Positions 19,776-30,077 of a stretch of DNA of 64,000 bases are shown in pieces. Origin of the DNA: Oligoflexales bacterium (GTDB taxonomy: Bacteria; Bdellovibrionota_B; Oligoflexia; Oligoflexales; JALZUQ01). Where the stretch lies: contig JALZUQ010000048.1 of NCBI GenBank assembly GCA_023301465.1, positions 1 to 64,000 of the forward strand, written 5' to 3'. The notes under the pieces were generated by a model. The model searched no databases. It was given only the letters and a program-made list of their open reading frames with translations, and had not been told where the DNA came from. Numbering within the stretch: position 1 is the first letter of the stretch; the number at the start of each line of letters is the position of its first letter. A program made the position numbers and the translations under genes.

Positions 19776-21212
19776 GTGGTGTGTTCCAACGTTAATTTTA
19801 AAATATTATGGTTCTTTTTAGGTTTTTTTACCTTGGTTTTTTCAGTCAATAGTCTTGCCTCTTTTGGAAAGTGTCGTAAAGCTTTTAGAAAGCATCCTGG
19901 TCGAGCAGCAGTCAAACAAGGTCTTGCGGAGATGACTAGAAACATTACCGTAAATCAACATAAATCGACATTAATTTTTAGTGATGTCTTTCAGCAAATC
20001 GATAAAATATATCATCTTGAAGCAGATAGACCATTATTCAGTGAAGTTATTCGGCATTTAAATATGATTCCAAATGATGAAATTGCAAATATTGACTCAT
20101 TTTTACTTTCAGATTTTTTTAGTATGTTAGTTAAAATTCAAAAAAGAGAATTTACGAAAAAGAAGTCAACTATTCATGATTCTTTTATGGATTGGATTCA
20201 AAAAGTTGTTAATTTGAGAGAAGAAATTCAACCGTCATCTCAAAAAATGATAGCAGCTATTGTAGGCTTTTATTTTAAAAATCCTTCCCGTGCAATCCCA
20301 AGGTTTTTCCTCATATTTGATATTTTAAATTCACCGTTCAAAATCTTGGTTCATGAAGTCAGGCATATGTTGGAAACCTTAATTGCTAAAGACCTTCAAA
20401 CTCTATATAGACATCAGAAATCTACTAGTCTAATACACACGTTATTTCAAATCTATCATAAGTCCACTAATCCTTTAACCAAAGGGTTAGCAGCTTCTAT
20501 GATTTACCCTTTTAAAGGTAAAAAAGCTGCAATGTATATTGCTCAAGTGAACTTTGCTTACCTAGCTGCCGAGCAAGATAGAGACCTTAAGTTTTTTTTA
20601 GATCAAAAAATCAGACCCTATTTGAATGGTTCCTATGAAAAAAAGATTTTAAGTTTTATTCATGAAAGCAAGTTGTGGGCTAATATGGATCTTAGCGAGA
20701 GTTTTGGGTCCATTGAAAAAGAAGAATCCGTTGCAATACATCAATCTTTCAAAAAAGCTGGTTTGCAAGCAATGGAACGTAGTGAAAGCATCTCTATGAG
20801 AAAAGTCATTTTATATGAACTTGAAATGGGGCGTTTCCCTATAGATGTCTCGGCGAGAAAAGAGGTAGGGTATGATATTCTTTCGGTGGATTTTGAAAAT
20901 AACTATTTGAGAAAAATTGAAGTTAAGTCACGCCATAGACATGAAAATATTTCCCTTGAAGAAGAAACGATCTCTCTTTCAACAGACGAGATTCAAGCAG
21001 CAACGGATACTTTGAGTGAAAAAAACGTAAGTCATTATATTTATTTTCTAGGGATTCATAACAGCCTTTTAAAAGTAAGACTCGATATGTTTAAAGACGT
21101 AGCGATGGATTATTATGACCAAAGATATATTGTTCAAGGAACTAGAATGGGTAGAAGGGCTGATTATAGTATCGGAGCTTTAATGGGTTTCAAGCAAAAG
21201 ATAAATGACTGA
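19776..21212 (+). CDS. secreted protein with DUF3883-like (PD-(D/E)XK-like) C-terminal domain
   Basis: N-terminal signal peptide (ILWFFLGFFTLVFSVNSLA); KEVGYDILSVDFENNYLRKIEVKSR...ISLSTDEIQAA resembles DUF3883; also an HEVRH motif. Confidence 0.55.
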   Translation: MVCSNVNFKILWFFLGFFTLVFSVNSLASFGKCRKAFRKHPGRAAVKQGLAEMTRNITVNQHKSTLIFSDVFQQIDKIYHLEADRPLFSEVIRHLNMIPNDEIANIDSFLLSDFFSMLVKIQKREFTKKKSTIHDSFMDWIQKVVNLREEIQPSSQKMIAAIVGFYFKNPSRAIPRFFLIFDILNSPFKILVHEVRHMLETLIAKDLQTLYRHQKSTSLIHTLFQIYHKSTNPLTKGLAASMIYPFKGKKAAMYIAQVNFAYLAAEQDRDLKFFLDQKIRPYLNGSYEKKILSFIHESKLWANMDLSESFGSIEKEESVAIHQSFKKAGLQAMERSESISMRKVILYELEMGRFPIDVSARKEVGYDILSVDFENNYLRKIEVKSRHRHENISLEEETISLSTDEIQAATDTLSEKNVSHYIYFLGIHNSLLKVRLDMFKDVAMDYYDQRYIVQGTRMGRRADYSIGALMGFKQKIND

Positions 21213-21334
21213 CGACAAAAACGAATCTCTATACGGCAATAAATTCAATGTGTACTACATTGCGGTAGTTTACAAAGAAAAAGTACATCATTTAAAACAA
21301 TGTCAGATCTTATAAAAAGAAAAAGGATAGATAG

Positions 21335-21613
21335 GTGGATAAAACTTCAAAACTAAGTGAATCCCTACTTCAGTTCCAAGAAACCCTTGATAAAACTACA
21401 AGCTGGCCTTGTGAATACACTTTTAAATTCATTGTTCTAGCAGTTCGTGTAGAAGAATTGGTTGAGCAACTTGGCTTTCATGAAATCACAAAACGCCCAT
21501 CTAAAAATGGAAAGTACATAAGCATTTCATCTACTCAAAAAGTTACTAACTCTCATCAGGTAATCGAAGTGTATCGAAAGGCATCGAAAATTAAGGGAGT
21601 CATTACGCTTTAA
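21335..21613 (+). CDS. DUF493/YbeD-like protein
   Basis: WPCEYTFKFIV...ITKRPSKNGKYISISSTQKVTNSHQVIEVYRKASKIKGVITL resembles YbeD family. Confidence 0.65.
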   Translation: MDKTSKLSESLLQFQETLDKTTSWPCEYTFKFIVLAVRVEELVEQLGFHEITKRPSKNGKYISISSTQKVTNSHQVIEVYRKASKIKGVITL

Positions 21614-21700
21614 GGGCATAAATAATACCTGGGTAGATGATGATGTAAACTAACGGAGAATAATAGTCCCACTTAAAACCAAAACTTCTTTACAATTTGT

Positions 21701-21844
21701 GTGCTCTCAAAAAGGACTATTTTTTGTTTGGCAGTTTTTTTGATTTCAATCGTTGCGGTGGTTCTGCAATTAGACTCATTTTTGATAATCAAGCTCTTTA
21801 GAATTTATACGACAATAACATCTAGATCAATATTTTGGCGTTAA
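21701..21844 (+). CDS. possible 47-aa small membrane protein
   Basis: GTG-start ORF MLSKRTIFCLAVFLISIVAVVLQLDSFLIIKLFRIYTTITSRSIFWR; one TM segment, no clear SD. Confidence 0.2.
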   Translation: MLSKRTIFCLAVFLISIVAVVLQLDSFLIIKLFRIYTTITSRSIFWR

Positions 21845-21878
21845 AACGATGTAAGGGTTGTTTTGTAAAGTTCAAAGT

Positions 21879-22742
21879 TTAGAAATTCTGGCGTTTTTTC
21901 CATGTTTTAAGGCAGTTATTCAGGAGCATTGCAATAGTCATGGGGCCAACTCCGCCGGGAACTGGAGTGATCCACGCTGCTTTCTTTTTTACATTTTTAA
22001 AGTCGATATCACCCGTAAGGCCATTTTCTTCGCGGTGAATCCCTACGTCTATGACGATTGCTCCATCTTTAATCCAGTTTTCTTTGACGAGGTTTTTAAC
22101 ACCAGCTGCAGCGACGACAATATCTGCTTGCCTGCACATTGCATCTGGTTCTTTGGTTTTTGATGCGATGCTAATGGTAGTGCAGTTTTGATATTCAAGT
22201 AAGCGAGTCACAGAAGCCCCCACTAATGCACTACGCCCAATGACAGCAGCAACTTTTCCAGCAAATTCAATGCCTGTAGTTTTAATGAGTTCAATGATTC
22301 CCAGTGGAGTGCAAGGGTAGTGGCCTTCATATTGATAACTGAGTGCACCTTGAGAATAAATGGTAAGGCCATCGACATCTTTTTCTGGTGGGATCATTTC
22401 AATGAGTTTTGATTTATTCAAATGGTCTGGAAGAGGTAGTTGCAAAAGAATTCCGTCGATACTTGAGTCTTCGGCAAGAGACCCCATGAGTTCTTCGGCT
22501 TGATCCATGGTGCAGTTAGAGCCAAGTTTTTTTGAAACGCTATCTATACCAACATTTTGACAACTAGAGATCTTATGGCTTACGTAGACTCTACTTGCCG
22601 GGTCATCTCCAATTAACACAACTGCTAACTTTGGAGGTCGAACATCAGGGCTGGTTCGTAACTTACTGATAATTTCTTGTTTAATGCTCTGTTTGATTTT
22701 TTTTGAGAGAGCTCTTCCGTCCAAAATTTTTGCTTCGGTCAT
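21879..22742 (-). CDS. folD: methylenetetrahydrofolate dehydrogenase / methenyltetrahydrofolate cyclohydrolase
   Basis: VGIDSVSK, DGILLQLPLPDHLN, PEKDVDGL, IGRSALVGAS, TPVPGGVGPMTIAMLLNN. Confidence 0.95.
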   Translation of the reverse strand: MTEAKILDGRALSKKIKQSIKQEIISKLRTSPDVRPPKLAVVLIGDDPASRVYVSHKISSCQNVGIDSVSKKLGSNCTMDQAEELMGSLAEDSSIDGILLQLPLPDHLNKSKLIEMIPPEKDVDGLTIYSQGALSYQYEGHYPCTPLGIIELIKTTGIEFAGKVAAVIGRSALVGASVTRLLEYQNCTTISIASKTKEPDAMCRQADIVVAAAGVKNLVKENWIKDGAIVIDVGIHREENGLTGDIDFKNVKKKAAWITPVPGGVGPMTIAMLLNNCLKTWKKRQNF

Positions 22743-24022
22743 GTGTGTGCCTTTGAAAGGTTTTCTGAGAACTGATTAAAAGATAAGATACAGTTTTTAT
22801 CTCCATTAAAGGAATCACCATAACTATCACCAATAAAAAAGATGTTGTTTTTCTCTGAGTGCAAGTCAAATTCACCACTAAAAAAAACAGCGTGGTTTGC
22901 TGAGGTTGGCTGAGCCCAAGCTGTTGGGATTAATGCAATATGATCACCTTCCAGTTCACAGTGTTCTTCAACAGCAAGGTTCAGTTTCTTTTTTGCTCTT
23001 TTAAGCCTTCTAACAGCTTTGATCACATTGGGTGCTTGCAAAGATGACTCAAAATCCAAGGTCGCTTGGAAAACAATAGAATGTTCGTTTTCGACAATGG
23101 CTTGGACCTCTTCGGCTGGAATCATGAGGCAATCAAAGGGCACTGTGAAATCTGTATCGTGTCTTTTAATCTTTGTGGTGAGTGTCACCAATGAAGAAGG
23201 TGTTGTTTTTGTTAGAACTTTTAGTAGGCCGGTCTCCCAGTAGTCTTTTTTGAGCCATTGCTGTGCTGACCATGGTGGTTGAGCAACAATAAGGTTTTTG
23301 CAATAAAATTCACCGCTACGACTAATAATATGCCAAGTGTCTTCTTCTTCGTTTTTTGTTGCCATCATAATTTGAGATGATGTCATCAAGTTGAAGTTTT
23401 CGGTTTTACAAAGATCTTCTATAATGTCAGTGATAAAACAATCCCAATCCCCTTGAAGAGACTCAATGGTTTCAATTCTATCTTTGATTACTTGAGTCGT
23501 TGCAGAAAGAAAGTCAGGAATTCCCAGTAATCTTCCGTAATGCTGCATGACGATAACACCGGCACTTTTTTTGCCGGTTTTCCATATTTGTGAAATTGGT
23601 TTTTCTGCGTCATCAGATTCTAAAATGTTTTCATTAAACTCGTTCCAGTTTTTTGCAGCGGCTGCACCCCCAAGAGAACGAAAGCCTTTGTTTGTAATAG
23701 GGGCTTCATCTATTTCTGTGATGCGGTTTGCAGCAAGTAATGCTATCTTTGGTGCTTTTGATGTAAAGTTTACTTTGGCTGTTGAGTCCTTATGAGATTC
23801 TACTGTTTGTAGTAAAAGTTCTTTGAGTTCTGGGTGAAGTTTATGGAGTCCAAAACCGTGGGAATGAAGTTGATCTGAGACTCTTAGTCTGCCACCAACC
23901 CTTGGCTCTTTTTCAAGCATGAGAATTTTGGCGTCAGGTTTTTCTTGAATTAGCCTTAAAGCACATAAAGTGCCAGAAATTCCAGCACCTGCGATTAAAT
24001 AGTCCCATTTAAAGTCAGTCAA
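22739..24022 (-). CDS. FAD/NAD(P)-binding amine oxidase-like flavoprotein
   Basis: N-terminal dinucleotide-binding DYLIAGAGISGTLCALRL...LEKEPRVGGRL. Confidence 0.75.
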   Translation of the reverse strand: MTDFKWDYLIAGAGISGTLCALRLIQEKPDAKILMLEKEPRVGGRLRVSDQLHSHGFGLHKLHPELKELLLQTVESHKDSTAKVNFTSKAPKIALLAANRITEIDEAPITNKGFRSLGGAAAAKNWNEFNENILESDDAEKPISQIWKTGKKSAGVIVMQHYGRLLGIPDFLSATTQVIKDRIETIESLQGDWDCFITDIIEDLCKTENFNLMTSSQIMMATKNEEEDTWHIISRSGEFYCKNLIVAQPPWSAQQWLKKDYWETGLLKVLTKTTPSSLVTLTTKIKRHDTDFTVPFDCLMIPAEEVQAIVENEHSIVFQATLDFESSLQAPNVIKAVRRLKRAKKKLNLAVEEHCELEGDHIALIPTAWAQPTSANHAVFFSGEFDLHSEKNNIFFIGDSYGDSFNGDKNCILSFNQFSENLSKAHT

Positions 24023-24102
24023 TGCAGTTATTCCTTGTTGTTGAACACGTAAATCTTATACTTTTAACCAGTTGTAAACAATGACAAAAGGTTGGCTATA
24101 CA

Positions 24103-25011
24103 TTGGCACTTTATCTTCAAGCAGACAAAATTTCTAAGTCTTTTGGCGACTTTAAAGCCGTAGACGAAGTTAGTATACAAATTGAGCCGGGTAATTGCTT
24201 TGCCCTTCTAGGGCCAAATGGGGCAGGTAAGACAACCACTATTGATATGTTGATAGGGCTACAAAAACCTGACCAAGGGCAGGTACAGGTGTTTGGCAAG
24301 TCTTTTCAAAATGCCAAATCCAGTATTTACTCAGAAATTGGTATCGTTTTACAACAGACGAACCTCTATAAAAAGTTTACGGTTCATGAAACCTTATCTT
24401 TATTTGCAAGCTTTTATGAAAACAGCGAATCCCCAAACGATTTAATTGAGCTCCTACAATTAAAAAGCAAAACCAATGAACGCATAGAAAAACTTTCAGG
24501 CGGAATGAAACAACGTCTTCATCTTGCATGTGCTTTGATTCACAAACCAAAGCTATTGTTTTTGGATGAGCCTACAACGGGTCTTGACCCGCAGTCTAGG
24601 CAGCTTCTGTGGTCTTTGATCGAAGGCTTAAAAAAAGAACGAGGTTGTGGAATCTTACTTACTACTCACTACATGGAAGAGGCAGAGCACCTTGCTGATT
24701 TAGTTGGAATCATTGATCACGGAAAAATCATTGAGAAGGGTTCTCCCCATGAGCTTATTCAAAAACTTGCTTTCAAAAACTCAATGATTGTTGAAGTAGA
24801 AAATGATTTTGATCAAAGTATCTTAAACGCAAAAGGTTTCGAAACTAACTTTAAAGGTTTGCTCGAAAAACGATTTGATCAGTTCGACGATCAAATTTCA
24901 TCTGACTTATCAAAAGTTTCTGAAATGACTGGCATCAAAAATATTTCTTTTAGACAAAGTAATTTAGAAGATGTCTTCATCAAACACACTGGTAGAGGTA
25001 TTCGTGATTAA
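24103..25011 (+). CDS. ABC transporter ATP-binding protein
   Basis: LLGPNGAGKTTT, LSGGMKQRL, LLFLDEPTTGLDP; TTG start. Confidence 0.93.
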   Translation: MALYLQADKISKSFGDFKAVDEVSIQIEPGNCFALLGPNGAGKTTTIDMLIGLQKPDQGQVQVFGKSFQNAKSSIYSEIGIVLQQTNLYKKFTVHETLSLFASFYENSESPNDLIELLQLKSKTNERIEKLSGGMKQRLHLACALIHKPKLLFLDEPTTGLDPQSRQLLWSLIEGLKKERGCGILLTTHYMEEAEHLADLVGIIDHGKIIEKGSPHELIQKLAFKNSMIVEVENDFDQSILNAKGFETNFKGLLEKRFDQFDDQISSDLSKVSEMTGIKNISFRQSNLEDVFIKHTGRGIRD

Positions 25012-26038
25012 TTTCAAACAACTAAAACAAATGGTCATCAGTCGTTGGTTGGAATTTCGTAGAGAACCAAGTGCCATCTTTTTTGTCGGATTTATGCCAG
25101 TGCTTTGGATGGTGGGGCTAGGGTTAGCCTTTTCAAACCCTAGGCCTGAGCAGTACCGTGTAGGGGTTATTGAATCTACGGATCAAGTAATTAGTTCTAA
25201 GATTCAAAACCCTCAAGTCAAATGGTTACCAATGGGCTTAGATGGAATCATTGAATCTCTTAAGCGAGATAAGATTGATATTGCATTATCGTATTCAGGC
25301 ACTAGTGTTTCAAAGTACTACCTTGATGAAAAGTCTCCAGTGGCAGGGCGTGCTAAAATGTTTGTGAGTGAGCTCATCGAAAAGTATCGCGGTCAAAAAA
25401 ACATGTTTCCGACCATTACGCAAAACATCACCGCTAAGGGGGCGAGGTATATTGATTTCTTGATTCCCGGTTTACTAGCGTTATCTGTGATGACCTCAAG
25501 TTTATTTGGTACCGGAATGACTCTTGTTTCTAATAGGCGAGATAACTTATTAAAACGTTATATTGTGACCCCAATGTTACAATCACACTTTATATTATCG
25601 CATGTCGTTGGTAGATTGATGGTGCTGGCTTTTGAGTTTGTTATCATCATGCTTGCTGGAGCTATCATATTTCAGTTTGGAAGTTTCTCACAGATCATAC
25701 CTTTGTTTTTAATGAGTTGTGCTGGAGCTGCTTGTTTTACAACATTAGCTCTTTTGATTGGTTCTCGAACTAAGAACGTTGCTGCTATGGGTGGAATGAT
25801 TAATCTCACGATGTTTCCAATGATGATGCTGTCAGGAGTTTTCTTTTCTACTAAGAACCTCCCAGGCTATCTAAAGGCTGTTGTGGATTGGCTACCGTTG
25901 ACATTTTTATGTGACGGATTAAGAAATGTTTCTCACATCGGAGCTTCTTTGACAGAAGCCTTGCCTCAAATAGGCTTCTTATTATTGTTTGCAGTTCTTT
26001 TTGGTGTCTTGGCTCGTCTAAGATTTAAGTGGTATTAA
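25004..26038 (+). CDS. ABC-2 type transporter permease
   Basis: Six-TM ABC-2 pattern; overlaps ATPase; GTG start at 25004 more likely than tracked 24971. Confidence 0.85.
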   Translation: MINFKQLKQMVISRWLEFRREPSAIFFVGFMPVLWMVGLGLAFSNPRPEQYRVGVIESTDQVISSKIQNPQVKWLPMGLDGIIESLKRDKIDIALSYSGTSVSKYYLDEKSPVAGRAKMFVSELIEKYRGQKNMFPTITQNITAKGARYIDFLIPGLLALSVMTSSLFGTGMTLVSNRRDNLLKRYIVTPMLQSHFILSHVVGRLMVLAFEFVIIMLAGAIIFQFGSFSQIIPLFLMSCAGAACFTTLALLIGSRTKNVAAMGGMINLTMFPMMMLSGVFFSTKNLPGYLKAVVDWLPLTFLCDGLRNVSHIGASLTEALPQIGFLLLFAVLFGVLARLRFKWY

Positions 26039-26182
26039 CGTCTTAAACTTTGTCTGATGTTTCTCCACTGTCAAGGTGTTAGACATTACAGGTAGTTATA
26101 AGTGTTTGAAATTACTGTCCTTATGTTTGGTTCTTGTTTTGCATTATGTAACGTACGAATCAAAAAAAGGTAGGTATGCAGC

Positions 26183-26755
26183 ATGCAAAATTTTTCGCAG
26201 CAAACCATCGGTGGTCTTACGATTAGTGCAGATGGGCTAGAGAATAATCGCTACAAAGTGAAAGTCAGCACAAAAAATGAGTTATGTGCAGTTGTTTGCG
26301 TTCAAATCTTAGAGGAAAGTGATTTTGACGAAGATAATTCACTATCTAGACATTTCGGTAATCCTTTGATGTATCAAATCACTCATCAAATCGTAAATAT
26401 CGAAAGTATAAAAATTGATAAAAAATATGAAAAGAAAACAGTTAAATATCAGTATAAAAAAGTAAACTTTCGTGGTTTGATTTATGCCTTAATGGTTGAT
26501 TATTTTGTTAATGAAGGCATGCAGATGTTTCTTGCTGACGCTTGTAACTATATTGATGCATATTCAATTTCTAGTTCTGGCTTTAAAATTATAGATAGAC
26601 CTCAAACAAACTCAGAGCCTTCAAGGACATTTATGAACTTTGGATTTGTAGCAAATAATAAAATGGCAAACTTATATTTTTCTGCTTTACAACAAAATAT
26701 TTTAGACGGTAACGATGTGCGTAACTTTTTAAATAAACACCTTGTTGCAGCCTGA
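26183..26755 (+). CDS. hypothetical protein
   Basis: 190-aa ORF, no recognised domain. Confidence 0.5.
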   Translation: MQNFSQQTIGGLTISADGLENNRYKVKVSTKNELCAVVCVQILEESDFDEDNSLSRHFGNPLMYQITHQIVNIESIKIDKKYEKKTVKYQYKKVNFRGLIYALMVDYFVNEGMQMFLADACNYIDAYSISSSGFKIIDRPQTNSEPSRTFMNFGFVANNKMANLYFSALQQNILDGNDVRNFLNKHLVAA

Positions 26756-26784
26756 TTTTTCTTTTAAAACCTCTTTCGACCTAT

Positions 26785-26815
26785 TTAAAGCCCCTTTCAA
26801 GGGGCTTTGATTTTT
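26785..26815. terminator. bidirectional terminator-like hairpin
   Basis: aaagcccctttcaaggggcttt followed by gattttt. Confidence 0.6.
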
Positions 26816-27489
26816 GTGATCCACATTAGACCTAATTTTTCTTGTATTCCAGTGAGTTCAAACTCTGAAGAACAGTGCAAGTGTGCTCGGTCCCATATTG
26901 CCATATCTCCAACCCTCCATTTAAAATTAAGTGCTGGAGTTAAGTAATCAAAGTATTTTTGATCTAATGGTATGTCCTTTGAAGAAAAATCTTTCTCAGC
27001 AGCTTTGTACCATTTTTGATCTTTGATTTTTGAAATTTGATCTAATGAGATACCAAATGAATGATAAACTTTTTGTTCAAAAATAATTGTAAAAACGTCA
27101 TTTTTAGCCGGGCTGATCTCAAGAGGAATAATACCTTGTTTGTAAATATACTCGTCTGGATCATAACCGCTGTCGGTGTGAACTCCATAAGGGAACTTGT
27201 TTTGATGAAATGCGAATTCAATTTCATAGGGTACTTTTAGTTCATCACTTAAAATGGGTCTGATAATATCTGAAAGACTTTTATGGTGTTCAGGAGATGG
27301 GTGAGCAGTAATTCCTTGTGGGGCTTTGTCTTTAAATAATTTTTGATGACATCTCTTTTTATCTAAAAAACATTCTTTTTGAATCGAAATAATCTCTCGA
27401 ATTGTTTGACTTGAAAAACAATGATTGAGCACGAATGGGCGTGTTTCGTGTTTTTGAATTTTACCAATTTGAAGTAGGTCTTTTGGCAT
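26797..27489 (-). CDS. putative 2OG-Fe(II) oxygenase-like protein
   Basis: YGVHTDSGY (HxD) and WDRAHLHCSSEF distal His; cupin-like layout. Confidence 0.4.
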   Translation of the reverse strand: MPKDLLQIGKIQKHETRPFVLNHCFSSQTIREIISIQKECFLDKKRCHQKLFKDKAPQGITAHPSPEHHKSLSDIIRPILSDELKVPYEIEFAFHQNKFPYGVHTDSGYDPDEYIYKQGIIPLEISPAKNDVFTIIFEQKVYHSFGISLDQISKIKDQKWYKAAEKDFSSKDIPLDQKYFDYLTPALNFKWRVGDMAIWDRAHLHCSSEFELTGIQEKLGLMWITKIKAP

Positions 27490-27826
27490 TTTTCTAACTA
27501 TAGTTGTTCAGGCTATGTCTAACATCAAATAATGAGGTTGAGAAGTAGGAAAGATATCCATTATTTTCCCTAGTAAAAATAATGGATGGAGTAAAAGAAG
27601 AGAGGGTGCAAGGGAAGAAGAATAGATCGTCTAGGATATAGGTAAGGCTTTTGTTCCTATTAAATTTTTAATACGGGGGATTCTTTCCCCTTTTATTACT
27701 TTAATAGGTCAGCCATTAATATTTACTAAGATGTGATAAAATTTATTTGGTAAATGCTAAAAAGAAAGACATAAATGGTGAAGTACTTGATAATCTAGGG
27801 TTATAGATTATAGAGGAGGAGTTACT

Positions 27827-28498
27827 TTAGTGGTGTTTATCAGGGATTCCAGCAATTTGTTTTGCAACTTGCCAGCTTTGGTATTTATAAAGGTCACGTT
27901 TTTCAGGTCTTGGTGTTGTTGAAGCACAAAAAACAACCCGACCATTTAGCCAGTCTTGAACTAAGCTAGTAATTCCTTCAGGGGGTTCAGATTCAAAAAT
28001 ATTACGCAATAAACCATCAATTCTTTGATAGCCAAAATGAATCATTCCAAGACCAAAGTTAGTAGTGTCGTTCATATCTTTTTGACTAGCAATTGCTAAC
28101 ATAGCCGTAATAGTAGACCCATACTGAGGGTTTTTTAGTATCCAGTCATGACTAGCATAGATAAAGGCTTGTAGCATTTTGAGTGGATCAGTATGCTCAT
28201 TCATGGCTTTTACAACAATGTTTTGGCCTTGTAGGAAAACATATCTAACGGTTAGGTCAAATAAATGAATTTTATTTGGGAAGTGGTAAGCAATATGTGA
28301 TTTTTTTAAGCCACATTGTGTTGCGATATTATCAAATGTAAATTTTGTTAGACCTCTTTCATGAAGAACAGTAACACAAGATCGAATGATGTGTAGTTTC
28401 GTTTTTTCACCTTTTGTGAGGTCGTTTTCACTAATTTTTCTAAAAATTTGAGCTTCGTTAAGCAAGATGCCCTCCTCGCGTTGCTTAGTAAGTGGCAT
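27827..28498 (-). CDS. TetR family transcriptional regulator
   Basis: N-terminal HTH: GLTKFTFDNIATQCGLKKSHIAYHFPNKIHLF. Confidence 0.85.
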   Translation of the reverse strand: MPLTKQREEGILLNEAQIFRKISENDLTKGEKTKLHIIRSCVTVLHERGLTKFTFDNIATQCGLKKSHIAYHFPNKIHLFDLTVRYVFLQGQNIVVKAMNEHTDPLKMLQAFIYASHDWILKNPQYGSTITAMLAIASQKDMNDTTNFGLGMIHFGYQRIDGLLRNIFESEPPEGITSLVQDWLNGRVVFCASTTPRPEKRDLYKYQSWQVAKQIAGIPDKHH

Positions 28499-28583
28499 CG
28501 CCGCTTAAGCTTAAGTGGTGGGGTTCGAAGAATTTCCCACAACGCCTCTATTGTATATATTTTAAGCATAATTGCCAGTATTT

Positions 28584-28621
28584 ATTTAAACAATTTAAGT
28601 AATGATTATAGTTGTTTAAAT
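28584..28621. promoter_or_regulatory. inverted repeat, candidate operator for the TetR regulator
   Basis: ATTTAAACAA-N18-TTGTTTAAAT, perfect 10-bp arms upstream of the tetR-like gene. Confidence 0.5.
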
Positions 28622-28806
28622 ATTTTACTCTTAGGGAAGCTCTGAACCTTGTGCCAAGCGGACTGAATTAACTGAGGGCATACTCATCACAAAATGACAT
28701 TTTGATTCTGAGCATTAATAAAGCGTTAGGTCATTTTTAAGTTCTTATTTCCATCTTTAAGCTCTAACATTTGAAGAAATACCTGACTGCTAGGAGAAGC
28801 ACAAAG

Positions 28807-30075
28807 ATGCCAGATACTAAAAATAAGTCCATCGAAACACGTTTAATTCATGGTGAGTCAAAATCTGAAGCATGGGATTTTACAAAACCATTAATCCCAC
28901 CAATTTCTGCTAGTACAACTTTTCGTTTGGGGTCAGTCGAAAGAGGGGCGGAGGGTTTTCAGGCATTTGCTTCTGATGAGTTTCACAAAAACCCCATATG
29001 GATCTATGACCGACTCGATGAACCGAATACCCTGATGTTGGAAAGTCAATTAGCAGCAGCAGAGCATGGTGAAGTAGCAGTAACTTTTAGTACAGGCATG
29101 GGTGCTATTGCGTCTTGTCTCTTGACCTGTTTGAAGCACGGCCAAGAAGTTTTATCCCATCAGACAGTTTACGGTTGTACTTTTAGCTTTATCAAAAATT
29201 GGTTACCAAAATTTGGTATTTCTGGAAATTTTCAAGACCTTACAAAATTTACGGTTGATATGGTTTCTGATAAAACGCGGGTAATTTATTTTGAATCTGT
29301 TACTAACCCGACACTTGAAGTGATTGATTTTGAAAAGATAAGAACTGCTGTTATGCGGTTAAATAAAAAAAGGTCGGAGGATGATCAAATTCTCATCGTC
29401 GTTGATAATACTTTTGCTACTCCTTACGGTTGTAGGCCTTTAGACCATGGTGCCGACTTTGTTGTGCAAAGTTTAACAAAAAACATTTCAGGATTTGGTA
29501 CTGAAATGGGTGGTGCCGTTGTCAGTTCTAAGAAACATGAAGCAAGCCTTAAGCTTGCTAGAAAAGATTTTGGAGCGGTACTCCACCCAAGAGCTGCTTG
29601 GGATATTAATGTCCATGGTTTACCAACATTGCAAATTCGCTATGAACGTCAACAGCAAACAGCTTCTGCAATTGCAAAATATTTATTTCAACATGATCTA
29701 GTAGATGCGGTTCATTACCCAGGTTTAGAGAATTTTGCATATAAAGATGTGGCAAAAAGGCTGCTTAAAAGTCCAGAAGGTGATTTTTGTCCAGGTTATA
29801 TGATTGCGTTTAAGCTTAAACGGCCTGATTCAACAACGGTCGATTTTGTGAACTATATTGCAAAAAATGCTTACTCTATAACTTTGGCTGTGAGCCTTGG
29901 GTTGACAAAGACATTAATTGAACTCCCTAACTTTATGACTCATGCCGTAGTCGATGAAGAGACAAAGAAAAGTGGTGGTGTGTCACCTTATTTAATAAGA
30001 ATGAGTGTCGGGTTAGAAAATTTTAAAGATCTAAAAAGTGATCTTGATTTAGCATTTCAAGAAATCAAAAAATAA
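28807..30075 (+). CDS. Cys/Met metabolism PLP-dependent enzyme (cystathionine gamma-synthase family)
   Basis: TFSTGMGAIASCLL, VVDNTFATPYGCRPLDHGADFVVQSLTKNISG with PLP Lys. Confidence 0.88.
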   Translation: MPDTKNKSIETRLIHGESKSEAWDFTKPLIPPISASTTFRLGSVERGAEGFQAFASDEFHKNPIWIYDRLDEPNTLMLESQLAAAEHGEVAVTFSTGMGAIASCLLTCLKHGQEVLSHQTVYGCTFSFIKNWLPKFGISGNFQDLTKFTVDMVSDKTRVIYFESVTNPTLEVIDFEKIRTAVMRLNKKRSEDDQILIVVDNTFATPYGCRPLDHGADFVVQSLTKNISGFGTEMGGAVVSSKKHEASLKLARKDFGAVLHPRAAWDINVHGLPTLQIRYERQQQTASAIAKYLFQHDLVDAVHYPGLENFAYKDVAKRLLKSPEGDFCPGYMIAFKLKRPDSTTVDFVNYIAKNAYSITLAVSLGLTKTLIELPNFMTHAVVDEETKKSGGVSPYLIRMSVGLENFKDLKSDLDLAFQEIKK

Positions 30076-30077
30076 TT

